Shown here in pieces: positions 1 to 9,500 of a stretch of DNA of 64,000 nt; position 1 is the stretch's first letter, and every line of letters begins with the position of its first letter. The stretch covers positions 1 through 64,000 of the forward strand of contig VFIW01000007.1 of the NCBI GenBank assembly GCA_006386115.1, in the 5' to 3' direction. A program made the position numbers and the translations under genes. The notes beneath the pieces are model-generated. The model did not search any database. It worked only from the letters and a program-made list of their open reading frames with translations, and was not told where the DNA came from. Source of the DNA: Globisporangium splendens (taxonomy: Eukaryota; Oomycota; Peronosporomycetes; Pythiales; Pythiaceae).

Positions 1-1
1 C

Positions 2-1399
2 GCGGCGAAGCTCCCTGCCGGTCAACACGCTATCGGTACCAAGTGGGTTTTCAAGATCAAGCGCAACGCGGACGGGTCGATCAACAAGTACAAGGCTCGA
101 CTCGTCGCAAAGGGGTTCAAACAGAAGTACGGCATCGACTACACGGAGACGTTCGCACCAGTCGTGAAGTACGTGACGCTGCGCATCGTGATCGCGCTCG
201 CCAAATTTTTCGGCTGGCCCGTCGACCAACTCGACGTCGTGACGGCGTTCCTGTACGGCGCGATGAAAGAAGTCGTGTTCATCTTGGTGCCCGAAGGCAT
301 GGAGATCGACTCCGACCACGACTGCCTCGAGCTGCTCAAGTCGATCTATGGTCTCAAGCAGGCGTCTCGCGTGTGGAACGAGACTTTCGACGAGTTCGTG
401 CGCTCGATCGGCTTTGCCGTGTCCGACTTCAACCCGTGTCTATACCTCAAGGTCGTCGATGATCAGTGCGCGTTGCTCCTGGTGTACGTCGACGACGTGA
501 TCGTGACCGGAAGTTCCGTCGAGATCATTGCGCAAGTGAAGCAGCAGCTCAAGCAGCGCTTCGAGATGACCGACAGCGGCAAGTGCAAGTTCGTGCTCGG
601 CATCGAGCTCATCGACCACGACGATGACGATGGCAGTGTGACACTGTGCCAGCGTCGTTACGTCGACGACATTTTGCGGCGTTTCGGCATGGAAGAGTGC
701 AAGTCTGCGGCAAGTCCGGTCGACATCAGCACAAAAATGCTCAAGTTCGACCCCGACTCGGCTGCCACCGATGCGCCTTTTCGTGAAGCCGTCGGTGCAC
801 TCATGCACTTGATGTGCGCGACGCGGCCCGACATCGCGTTCGCAGTCGGCATGGTTGCGCGCTTCATGGAATCGCCGCAAGTTGTGCACTGGACGACGGT
901 CAAGCGCATTTTTCGGTACTTGCAAGGCACCAAGTCACACGGCATTCGATTCAAGTCGACTTCCGGCTATGTGTTCAAGATGGTCGGCGGACCGGTCAGC
1001 TGGGGCAGCAAGAAACAGTCCAGCGTGTCGCTCTCGACGAGTGAGGCCGAGTACATTGCGCTCAGCCTGGCGATCCAAGAAGGCAAGTGGGTGCACCGAC
1101 TTCTGTGCGAGATCCTCACTGCTGCCGGCGCCGACTGCCCCAAGCTCGTGATCCACGAAGACAACCAGTCATGCATCAAGATGACCAAGAACCCAGTCAA
1201 CCATGGTCGAGCCAAGCACATCGACATCAAGTTCCATCACATCCATGACGAAGTGAAGTCCGGTGCCGTGGGAGTCGTGTACTGCGAGACAGCCAAGATG
1301 TTGGCCGATCTGCTCACCAAGGGGTTGCCAGGTCCGAGACACCAAGACTTGACGACCGCACTCGGCATCGTTGCTGTCCCCGTTGAGGGAGGCTATTAA
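2..1399 (+). pseudogene. Ty1/Copia pol, RT-RNase H part (left-truncated by the window)
   Basis: The frame is open from base 2 and lacks its 5' part. It holds a Copia reverse transcriptase (RVT_2): the opening TKWVFKIK...YKARLVAKGF block, the AFLYG block, and the catalytic YVDDVIVTG at about 485-511. A Copia RNase H follows, with SLSTSEAEYIAL and HGRAKHIDIKFHHIHDEV. The segment between GTKSHGIRF and STSGYVF is shorter than in the family: the usual stretch holding the first catalytic aspartate (SDADWAGD type) is missing, with the frame kept. The RNase H is therefore probably dead. The element continues into a 3' LTR right after the stop, and the whole unit abuts an inverted Copia integrase at 1819. 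What is seen is an ORF ending at the TAA 1397-1399; the loss of activity is inferred. Confidence 0.9.
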
Positions 1400-1818
1400 G
1401 TGTACCAAGTCGCTGGCACACTGTGCCGCGCTTGTGCCCACGCTGTGCATTCAGCAACGGGACCAGCACTCATGTGCAGATGACTGTCGACCCCATGACA
1501 TCAACATCTGCACAGTGCGTAATCATGCATATGGGATAAGGTCCGAAGTGTGACAGCGTAGGACTCTGCATTTTGATTGGCTAGCGTAGGTACCCACACC
1601 CACCCACTTTGTGTGGCTAGGAGCGTAGTGATCACTAGTTTCTTGTGGCTGCGAGCGATCGAAGCTCGCATCCACACATCAGTGTTTGTGTCCAACGGTG
1701 ATGGCTTGCGCCATGCACTGCGGCGCAACAACACTCTAAGCCAATCTCACTTTCCATTTTACCATCTCAAGCTCTTCTCTTCTAGATTCCGTCCATCGAC
1801 CGCTTTCGACCTTTAACA
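1394..1818 (+). repeat. Probable 3' LTR of the left Copia element
   Basis: It begins after the purine-rich TTGAGGGAGG (polypurine tract, about 1383-1392) and ends in TTTAACA at 1818. The start TATTAAG is one base off the complement of that end (expected TGTTAAA-type), so the terminal TG has decayed to TA. Immediately after 1818 an inverted Copia integrase ORF resumes, which marks 1818 as an element edge. The matching 5' LTR lies outside the window, so the length (about 425 bp) rests on one copy only. Confidence 0.6.
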
Positions 1819-2881
1819 AAACCGATACGCCTTCTCGTGGTCCGAGTAGCTCAGGAAGCGACACAATACGGACCGCGCGTCGAGCTTCGACCGCTTCTCG
1901 CTTGGCACGTGCACGTACGTGTGGCACCTGAAGACCTTCAGGTTCTTCAACAACGGCTTCTTCTGCGTCCACACCTCGTGTGGGGACTTGTCGTGGCCGG
2001 TCGCTCGCGTCGGATACCGATTGCGTAGAAACGCTGCCGTCGCCACTGCTTCACCCCAGTAGCGCTTGGACAGTCCCGCATGCTCGACCATGCACCGCGC
2101 ACTCTTGACCAACGTCCGATTCATGCGTTCGGCCACTCCGTCGAGCTGGGGAGTGTATGGCGGAGTGAACTGCTGCACGATGCCTCGGTTGCGACAGAAC
2201 GCGGCGAACCTGTCCGACGCGTACTCTCCGCCGTTGTCGCTCCGAAGCACCTTCACACGCTTCCCGGTCTGGGTCTCAGCAAGCTTGACGAACTGCACGA
2301 ACTTGTCCAGCGCTTCCGACTTGCTGCGAAGCAGGAACACCACACAGAATCGCGACTTGTCGTCGATGAACGTCACGAAGTAGCGCTTGTTGGAGAACGT
2401 CACTGTCTGCATCGGGCCGCACACATCGCTGTGCACGACGTCGAGCACGTTCTTGGCGCGCTCGGGCGTAGTCGACTGGAAATTCGCTCGCGTTTGCTTG
2501 CCGAGCGCACATCCGCCGCACAGCTCCCACTTGCTCACCGACGCGATGTCGATGCCGACTCCGAGCTTGTGCTTCACAATCGCGTCGAGTCCGCTATGGC
2601 CGATGTGGTCAAGTCGCAGATGCTACAAGTACGACTTTCTCATCCGCAGCGCTTCGTGCACACTTGCGACGCTCGCACTCTCCGCTTGCACAGGCGACAT
2701 GCACAACTTGAACAGACCCTTGCCTGCGCGCTCGCCGATCTTCCACTTCTTTCCCCTGAGGTTCGCATAGCAGATGCTGGTGTCGAATGTCACCGGCGCC
2801 ACGTCCTTCGTGAATCGGCAGACCGAGAACAAGTTGCGTGTCAGCTTGGGGATATGCCACACGTTCGTGAGCACACCCTTC
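1819..2881 (-). pseudogene. Copia integrase (GAG-pre-integrase plus core), broken
   Basis: On the minus strand a frame runs from 2881 down to 1819. It starts inside the protease-distal region (VWHIPKLTRNLFSV), passes the GAG-pre-integrase block and enters the integrase core with CGGCALGKQTR (zinc-finger end), VVHSDVCGP, FVTFIDDKSRF, LRSDNGGEY and TPQLDGVAERMNRTL (DDE triad). An in-frame TAG at 2623-2625 falls exactly where the family has a tryptophan (L-W-H-x-R-L-x-H-I-G), so it is a TGG to TAG nonsense change. The C-terminal side is cut at 1819 by the LTR of the other Copia, and the N-terminal side at 2881 by a solo LTR. No RT part remains on this strand. Confidence 0.9.
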
Positions 2882-3525
2882 TGTAAGAGGGCGCTGTTCC
2901 AAACAGTCCCTCAAACACGGCACACACGCTTCTGCCAGAGGAAGCGATCTACGATTGGAGGGGGAAGAAGACTTGCGTTACTTGGAGTTTCAAGGAAAAT
3001 TTGCCAACTGAATTACATAATGGTTATGGTTCCTGTCGCTACTTACTAATGAACCCCAAGGGATCCTACAGGTTTATAAAAGAAAACTAAAATTAAACAA
3101 TAAAAAACCTATGAATTGATATATAAACTTGGGTACACTAGGTGAACCTACGGGATCTTCTAGAAGCTGAACTTCAAGTCTTGTATAAAACCCTGCAAAG
3201 TGATTGACTCGCGCACTACTCCAGGTGGCCAAACACACGTCGGTCTCAGCGACAGCAGTTTCCCAAGCAGGAAACCATCACCATACTTGAGTAGTACATG
3301 GGATGTTATCACTCTGTACTGATTAGTACAATGAGAACAACATTCTGCACGGACAGCACAGAGAACACTCGTGACGTCATCGAATGACGTACCCGGCATG
3401 TGGGGACTGTAGTACAGTAATCCCTTTGTTATTGTGTCTCACCAATGCAAGATGAAGGTGGTGTGTGCCACACTAAGATCTGGGAAAAGATCCACCTTCA
3501 TGTAATGGCTGGTTATACCATTACA
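2882..3525 (-). repeat. Solo LTR of the Gypsy-1 family, inverted
   Basis: This is a 644-bp block that is the reverse complement of the Gypsy-1 LTRs: it starts TGTAAGAGGGCGCTGTTCC and ends GGTTATACCATTACA, with TG...CA termini. There is no gag or pol beside it, so it is a solo LTR left by LTR-LTR recombination. The flanking 5-mers (CCTTC before, CCTCC after) match at four of five bases, a possible decayed target-site duplication. However, the left neighbour is Copia and the right neighbour looks Gypsy-derived, which argues for rearrangement. Confidence 0.85.
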
Positions 3526-4676
3526 CCTCCTGAGCACGAAACAAGACACACCTCTGCGCATGGCGCCAGAACGCACATTCAAGACCCTCAGGCACCCGCA
3601 TGGGATGCGCACGCATAACTCGGAGTGTATGCAATTGAGTTCTATCGTAAGGAGTGCCGCTCATAGCGCCACGCGCCCATCGCGTAAGCGAGCACGAAAA
3701 CCCCTGGCCTATCGTCATTGCAGTTTTTGACGAACGCGTTCCACGATTGCAACAAACGGGGTACCGTGTTGTTGCGCTTGAGGCTGTAGTGTCGATTTGG
3801 CAAAACAGAATCGATATAAAATCGGTTGCGATAGTCCGTGCGAGGATCGAACAGCATCGTCCTAGACGAAGCATCGTCCACGAGCCCTGCGCTGCAAAAC
3901 AGCGGCCACGGGTACAAAGGGTCAGATGGCCGCGTTGACGCGGATCGAGAGTCAATAGGGCCCGTAAGGACCAAGCCCTGGAAGCGTCCTCATCTGCAGC
4001 AAAAAAAAAAAAAAAACCCCCCACTGGGGACGCTGTCGAGCCGGTACGGCCTCTGGCTTCACCCAAAATGATGCGAAGCGACCTCACGAGATGCAGGCGT
4101 AACTTGGCCACGCGTCACCGGATGTTGATGACGCGCGAATTGCCGCAGCCAGAGCGCCAGCTGCTTTGCGCAGGCTGAAGGCGTGGCCGCTGACAAGGGG
4201 TTGACGCGCGTGGCGGAGAACGGGCAGCGTCCTCCGACCACATTTCGTCGCTCTCCTAGTAGTCGACTCGTCGTCCGACCATAGCGGTCGTCGTCGCCGA
4301 CCTACGACCATGAAACATCCGGAAGAGCATGGCGCTTCTCCCGCTGGCGCAAGCGCCTTTCCTTCGGTTCGCGTCCTTCGCGACGGACACTGTTCGGCGC
4401 TCACGGACGTCACCATGGGACGATGACGCGCTTACCTGCGATCTTCCTCCGCCGCAGCCCGAGAGGCGAGATGCGCACGGTATCGTTCAGAGACACCACT
4501 TTAACGTCTCCGTTTTCTTCGCTTGCCCGCTAATATCGAAGGGCAAAATGAGGCGTTGTGGTTCGGCAACCAACAAGTGCTACCACATCCAACGATTGCG
4601 AACCACCTGACGAGGTTGACCACTTCAGGCGAACAGTCGCTCCAAACAGCAGGGGGTGGTGTGTAACGGGGCTTAC
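3526..4676 (+). mobile_element. Remnant of the 3' end of another Gypsy element
   Basis: No intact ORF is present. At 4647-4661 a purine-rich tract (AGCAGGGGGTGGTG) is followed by TGTAACGGGGCTTAC, which matches the start of the LTRs of the neighbouring Gypsies (TGTAACGGGGCTTCCC in Gypsy-3). This looks like a polypurine tract plus the first 15 bases of a plus-strand 3' LTR, cut by Gypsy-1 at 4677. About 0.9 kb upstream, on the minus strand, lies a relic of the antisense ORF found in Gypsy-2 at a comparable distance from its LTR. A run of 16 A followed by 6 C sits at 4001-4022. The rest shows nothing recognisable. Confidence 0.55.
3642..3974 (-). pseudogene. Relic of the Gypsy antisense ORF
   Basis: This 110-codon minus-strand frame resembles the central part of the antisense ORF of Gypsy-2. 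Both have an F-x-P segment leading to (R/E)FY-(I/V)-D, then an (R)-(H/Y) patch, and about 25 residues later a LLQSWNAFVKNCNDD segment that parallels LSQAWGAFVVNFNED in Gypsy-2. It lies about 0.7-1.0 kb before the LTR start at 4662, as in Gypsy-2. The flanks are out of frame, so this is a broken copy. The similarity is by eye only. Confidence 0.45.
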
Positions 4677-5326
4677 TGTAATGGGCTATAACCAGCCATT
4701 ACATGAAGGTGGATCTATTCCCAGATCTAGTGTACCACACACCACCTTCAGCGTGCATTGTGGAGACACAAATAACAAAGGGATTACGGTAATACAGTCC
4801 CAACATGCACGTGTGACGTCATTCGATGACGTCACGAGTGTTCTCTGTGCTGATCAGTGCAGAATGTTGTTCTCATGTACTAATCAGTACAGAGTGATAA
4901 CATCCATGTACTAATCAAGTACTGAGTAATGCTTCCTACTTGGGAAACTGGACTGGCGACGAGACCGACATGTCTCTGCCACCTGAAGTGAGTGGCGCGA
5001 GCCAATCACTTTGCAGGGATTTTAAATAAGACTTGAAGTTCAAGCTTCTAGAAGATCCTGTAGGTTCAACCTCAGTGTACCCAAGGTTTTATATATCAGA
5101 TTAATAGGTTTTATTGTGTATGTTTAGGTTTTAGTTATAAAACCTCTAGGATCCCTTGGGGTTCATCAGTAAGTAGCGACAGGAACCATAACCATTTTTA
5201 ATTCAGTTGCAAATTTTCCTCCAAGTACTCAAGTCTTCTTCCTCCCTCCAAGTCGGGAGATCGCTTCCTCTGGCAGAAGCGTGTGTGCCGTGTTTGAGGG
5301 ACTGTTTGGAACAGCGCCCTCTTACA
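4677..5326 (+). repeat. Gypsy-1 5' LTR
   Basis: A 650-bp direct repeat of 11684-12333, with TGTAATGGGC at the start and CCCTCTTACA at the end (TG...CA). The first third is full of short palindromes, including two TGACGTCA boxes. The middle is AT-rich (TTTATATATCAGATTAATAGG...). It is followed by CC and a TGGTAGCACT primer-binding site. Confidence 0.93.
4813..4835. promoter_or_regulatory. Paired TGACGTCA palindrome in the LTR U3
   Basis: Two 10-bp arms, GTGACGTCAT and ATGACGTCAC, face each other across TCG. Each contains TGACGTCA, the classic CRE site bound by bZIP (ATF/CREB-type) factors. The 3' LTR keeps one intact box and has one base changed in the other (near 11837). The solo LTR (about 3371-3392) keeps one intact box and most of the second. 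Further palindromes follow (CTGATCAG, GTACTAATCAGTAC). A role as a host-factor-driven enhancer is inferred. Confidence 0.5.
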
Positions 5327-5328
5327 CC

Positions 5329-5338
5329 TGGTAGCACT
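5329..5338 (+). other. Primer-binding site of Gypsy-1
   Basis: TGGTAGCACT lies two bases after the LTR. The same ten bases occur at the same place in Gypsy-2 (14347-14356) and Gypsy-3 (13442-13451, minus strand), while the surrounding sequence differs. The first eight bases complement the 3' end of eukaryotic initiator tRNA-Met (...TGCTACCA), so that tRNA is the likely primer. Confidence 0.7.
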
Positions 5339-5445
5339 TCGAGCGGTCCTTTCAACGACCCAGTGAAGTGAAGAGGTTTGACGACGCGGCTTTAAGCACG
5401 TCGAGCATTCCTGTCCAAGACCCTGCGAGCATCCTTGTTTGGAAC

Positions 5446-6495
5446 ATGGATGCTACAGGAACCCCACTCGGTCCAACAGTACCGGAAACTGTCGAGTTGA
5501 CTATTGAGGGTTTCCCTCATCTGTCTTCTCATGAGTGGATGGCGCTTGAGCGCATGCGAGATGTCATCGGAGAGGCTGCCGTGGTCAGCCTGCTTCGGTC
5601 GGCGTCTCCAGAGGACCAGAAGAGCGCGGTGGTCAGCTTCATGCACCACGAGATCATGTCCTCCCGGAAGCAGGTCGCAACCCCTGTTTCCTCACTCAGG
5701 ACGGTGCCACCGAAGCTTGACGTCTCTCCGTATCGCGGCGGAGAGAACGAACCCCTCTCACGATGGTTCGTCGAGTTGGATGCAGCGATCACTGCAAGAC
5801 AACTGCGAGACCCTTCGCAGCAAGTATTGTTCGCAATGTCCAACCTTGCGGGTCGTGCGAAGAGCTGGGCGTATGGTAAGCGTTTAGCGGATCTAAACTG
5901 CTTCCCCAGCTACGACCACTTCAAGACCGAACTCAAGAAGGCGTTTGAACCTCCACAGAGTGAGTTCCGTGCGCGCGCCGAGTTCCTCAAGCTTCGTCAA
6001 GGCCGTTTCGACCTTCACTCGTATGAACAACGTGCTCGTTACTTGGTATCGAGCATCGTTGACGAGCCGATTGACGTTCCGACGCAAGTCGTGACGTTCA
6101 TGACGGGTCTGAACGATGGTCCGATTCGGAACCAACTGTTCCGCGAGTACCCCAAGACGCTGGACGAAGCCATTGAACGTGCGATGCAAGAAGAGTTCAG
6201 CATCAAGCAAGCGAAGTTCCATGGGTTTGCATCGAGACCAATGCGGCAATCAAATGTCGTGCATGATGGTCCCGAGCCCATGGACATCTCGTACATTTTC
6301 ACGCCTGGAAATGAGCGTCCTCGCAACGATGGGAAGTGTTTCCGTTGCGGGAAGCCGGGTCACATTGCTCGGAACTGCAAGGTGTCTTTGCCGGATCGGC
6401 AAACGACACAGGGTGCTCGTTCGAATAACCACGATCGTTCTTACGGTCGTCGGTTCGAGCGGTCACCTGGGCCAAAAAACGGGAATGGACAGTAG
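5446..6495 (+). CDS. gag: Gypsy-1 Gag
   Basis: This is the capsid/nucleocapsid polyprotein of a Gypsy element, about 349 residues from the ATG at 5446 (the frame is open further upstream but has no ATG). The N-terminal half includes PHLSSHEWMALERMR. The retrotransposon-gag core holds YRGGENEPLSRWFVELDAA, LAGRAKSWAYG and LRQGRFDLHSYEQRARYLV. The nucleocapsid has one zinc knuckle, CFRCGKPGHIARNC. The same landmarks occur in the gags of Gypsy-2 and Gypsy-3. The frame ends in TAG (6493-6495), which lies inside the stem-loop of a -1 frameshift signal. The ORF appears intact. Confidence 0.92.
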   Translation: MDATGTPLGPTVPETVELTIEGFPHLSSHEWMALERMRDVIGEAAVVSLLRSASPEDQKSAVVSFMHHEIMSSRKQVATPVSSLRTVPPKLDVSPYRGGENEPLSRWFVELDAAITARQLRDPSQQVLFAMSNLAGRAKSWAYGKRLADLNCFPSYDHFKTELKKAFEPPQSEFRARAEFLKLRQGRFDLHSYEQRARYLVSSIVDEPIDVPTQVVTFMTGLNDGPIRNQLFREYPKTLDEAIERAMQEEFSIKQAKFHGFASRPMRQSNVVHDGPEPMDISYIFTPGNERPRNDGKCFRCGKPGHIARNCKVSLPDRQTTQGARSNNHDRSYGRRFERSPGPKNGNGQ

Positions 6496-6513
6496 GGTCG
6501 GGGCCTCCTACTG
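6474..6513 (+). promoter_or_regulatory. -1 programmed ribosomal frameshift signal between gag and pol
   Basis: In gag frame the codons read CCA AAA AAC, giving the slippery heptamer A AAA AAC (6474-6480). A 9-nt spacer is followed by a 7-bp stem, CAGTAGG (6490-6496) with CCTACTG (6507-6513), closed inside by a G-U pair and a short loop. The gag stop TAG lies in the 5' arm. The pol frame is the -1 frame and is open from the heptamer onward. Gypsy-2 has the same layout with a compensatory pair change. A AAA AAC plus a downstream structure is an established retroviral/retroelement frameshift design; use here is inferred. Confidence 0.8.
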
Positions 6514-9500
6514 GCCCGGAAAAGAGGACTGTGGACGTTGTGGAGACACAGGACTCTGGCCCCCATGTGCATCAAGCACATGCAGTTTCCACTGTGAGTG
6601 AGAAGAGTGTCAGTCAAACGTCAAGTTTGATCGTTCACAAGGTTTATGTAGACGGTATTGCAACGCCTCTACGAGCTTTGGTTGACACTGGTGCGTCGAA
6701 CAACTTTGTTCGAAATGAAGTAATCATCAGGCATGGTGTCTTCGTGCCTGATGCGAATGAAGAAAAGACAATGATTGTCCGGTTGGCAAATGGGTCAACT
6801 GTGAAGATGCCGAAGCGCGTGGTGCGCTTGGCAATCAAGTGTGAAGATTTCCGAGGTGAAGACGAGTTTATTTTACTCGACCTCGATGACAAGTTTGACA
6901 TCATCCTAGGCATGCCGTAGTTGAAGCGTCACCAACCTAGCATTGACTGGATGAATATGAAGATCTCCGTTGGCAAGTCACGCGATGTTGACTTGTGCTG
7001 CGCAACAACGGATGAAGTAGTATGGGTGTACACATCTGTGGAAGAGATCCCAGATGGCCCTTGTGATATTGCGGTGTGCGATGGCCCCCCATGTTCACAA
7101 GTGGTACCCATTTTGAAGACGACGAATGGAGGTGGAGCAGTCAGGCGCCAGAAAAAGACTGTCTCCTTTGCCATCGACGACGAGAAGGTTCGCGATGGCG
7201 TTGACAAGAGTGAATGGAAGAGGAACAGACACCCTTCCCAACAAGACAAGAAGAAGCCCAACAAGAGAAGTTTTTCGCCAAGAGTTTTGAGTACCCCTGA
7301 TCAAGGTACAAGTGGTGATGACGAAGGGAGTGTCCAAGCACAAGACACTCCAAGCGAGTTTGCGAATATCGCGGTCTACAATGAAGAAGGTGACGTGGAT
7401 GTAATCCGTCACATGAAGATTGAAAATCCTCCAAGTTCAGTCCAAGAGTTGATTTCCTTGCCGTCGATGAGCAAGAAGACACTGGAGCGCAGCCTAGCGA
7501 GAGGCGATATTGCGCAAGTGTGTGTGATCGTCGAAATGGTCGACGAAGGCTTCGTCAACACAGCATCGAGTGCGGATGCAGATGTGTTGTACGAAAAGAC
7601 ACGGAAGGAAAGGTTCGAGGAGCAGTCGTGGGACGCCCTCAAGAAGAACCCCGTGTATGCGCTTGCCAGGGAATATGAAGACATTTTCCCTGACAAGGTG
7701 CCGGACGAATTACCATTCGACAGAGGCATTCGTCATGAGATTGATGTACTTCCTGGCACGAAGTACTGCATCACAAGACAGTGGCCGTTGCCAAAGGAAC
7801 AAGTCGAGGCGATCGACGAGTTCTTTGCACAACGTGCTAAGGCTGGTCATGTGCGGGAGAGCAAGTATCCGCATTGCAGCCCCACTTTCTGTGTGAAGAA
7901 GGCAACTGGAGGTTGGCGCATTGTTCACGCTTTCAACAAGCTGAACGACGCGACAATTCCAGCACAGACTCCGGTTCCACGCAAGGACATGATCCTTGAC
8001 GGAATGGCTGGCAGCACCGTCTTTAGTGCTATCGATCTGAAAGATGGGTTCTATCAGATTCGAATGCGCGAAGACGATGTCCCACTAACCGCAGTAAGCA
8101 CCCCGAGTGGTATGCTATGGGAATGGTTAGTGATGCCACAGGGACTGAAGAATGCTCCTGCGACCTTCAATCGAATGGTCACGAACGTTCTTCGTCCTCT
8201 GCGAACATTTGCACCAAGTTACTTTGACGACATCTTCGTTCATAGTAAGACCACGAATGGGAAGTCTGATGTCGATGTTCATCTCGATCATCTTCGTCAA
8301 GTTTTCAAGGTCATGCGTGAGAACAAACTCTACGCAAACTTGAAGAAGTGCATGTTCTTCGCCCCCGAGATCCCTGTTCTCGGTTGTTTTGTGGGCAAGA
8401 GCGGTGTTCGAGTCGATCCGGAGAAGGTCAAAGCTATTGACGATTGGCCAGTGCCAAAGAACGTCAAACAGCTGCGACAACGGTTGGGTCTAGCCAACTA
8501 CTTGCACAAGTACACGCGTAATTATGCAGCGTTGGTGCAACCCCTCACACAGCTCTTGAAGAAAGACGTTGAGTGGAAGTGGTCGAAAGACCATCAGACG
8601 GCATTCGAAGAAGTCAAGAGGAGTCTTCGAGAAGCTCCTGTGTTGGCTCTGCCAAACCACGACAAGTCGTTCCACGTCGTCTGTGATGCGAGCGACTATG
8701 CCATCGGTTGCGCATTGATGCAACACGATGATGAGGGTCACGAGCGAGTTGTGTCGTATCAGTCACGACAACTCCGACCCGCAGAACGGAACTACCCAGT
8801 TCACGACAAGGAACTTCTGGCGATGAAGTATTCTTTGGTCAAGTTCCGTGTCTATCTGCTTGGTGAGGAGCGCTTTGCTATCTACACTGATCACGCATCT
8901 CTGCGTACGGCAGTAAAGACTCCTCATTTGTCGCAAAGAATGGCGAGATGGTTCTCCTTCTTTGCAGAGTACAACTTTGTTGTACACTACAAGCCAGGCA
9001 AGACGAACATCTTAGCCGATGCGCTGTCAAGACGTCCGGACTACGATCCGAAGACCAAGAGTGAAGACACGGACGGAGCGTGTCGACTCTGTGAAGATGT
9101 TCAAGCGATCGCGGTGCGAGCTGCGACTACAGTGCGAGAAGAGATCGTCGGAGGGTACAAGTCTGACGAAACATGTCAGGACTTGCTGAAGTACTTCAAG
9201 GACCCTTCCGACAAAGCGCTGCAAGGTCTTCCGTCGCGCACAAGATCGCGAGTTCGCCGCTTCCGAGTACACAATGGGTTGTTGTACTATGCGGTTGAAC
9301 AAGGGGATACAGCAAGGGTTGTTGTTCCCAACGACGAAGGTCTGCGTCATCGACTCTTGTATGAGTACCATGACAGTCCTTTGGGTGGCCATCTCGGACG
9401 TGAGAAAACGTTTCTCAGTCTTTCCCGGGATTACTACTGGCCACACATGTACAAGTGGGTACGCAAGTATGTGAGGACTTGCGAGATCTGCCAACGAGTG

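Noticed and set aside
2080..2886. 268-codon plus-strand ORF
   Set aside because: Shadow of the inverted Copia integrase.
4001..4022. A16 then C6 run as a possible retrocopy poly(A) tail
   Set aside because: No upstream spliced gene copy or duplication is seen; it may be simple slippage or an assembly artefact.
3521..4111. 196-codon minus-strand frame that reads on in frame into the Copia integrase fragment if the solo LTR is removed
   Set aside because: Its residues resemble no Copia protein, it contains the 16-A run as polyphenylalanine, and the better match in this region is the Gypsy antisense relic in another frame.
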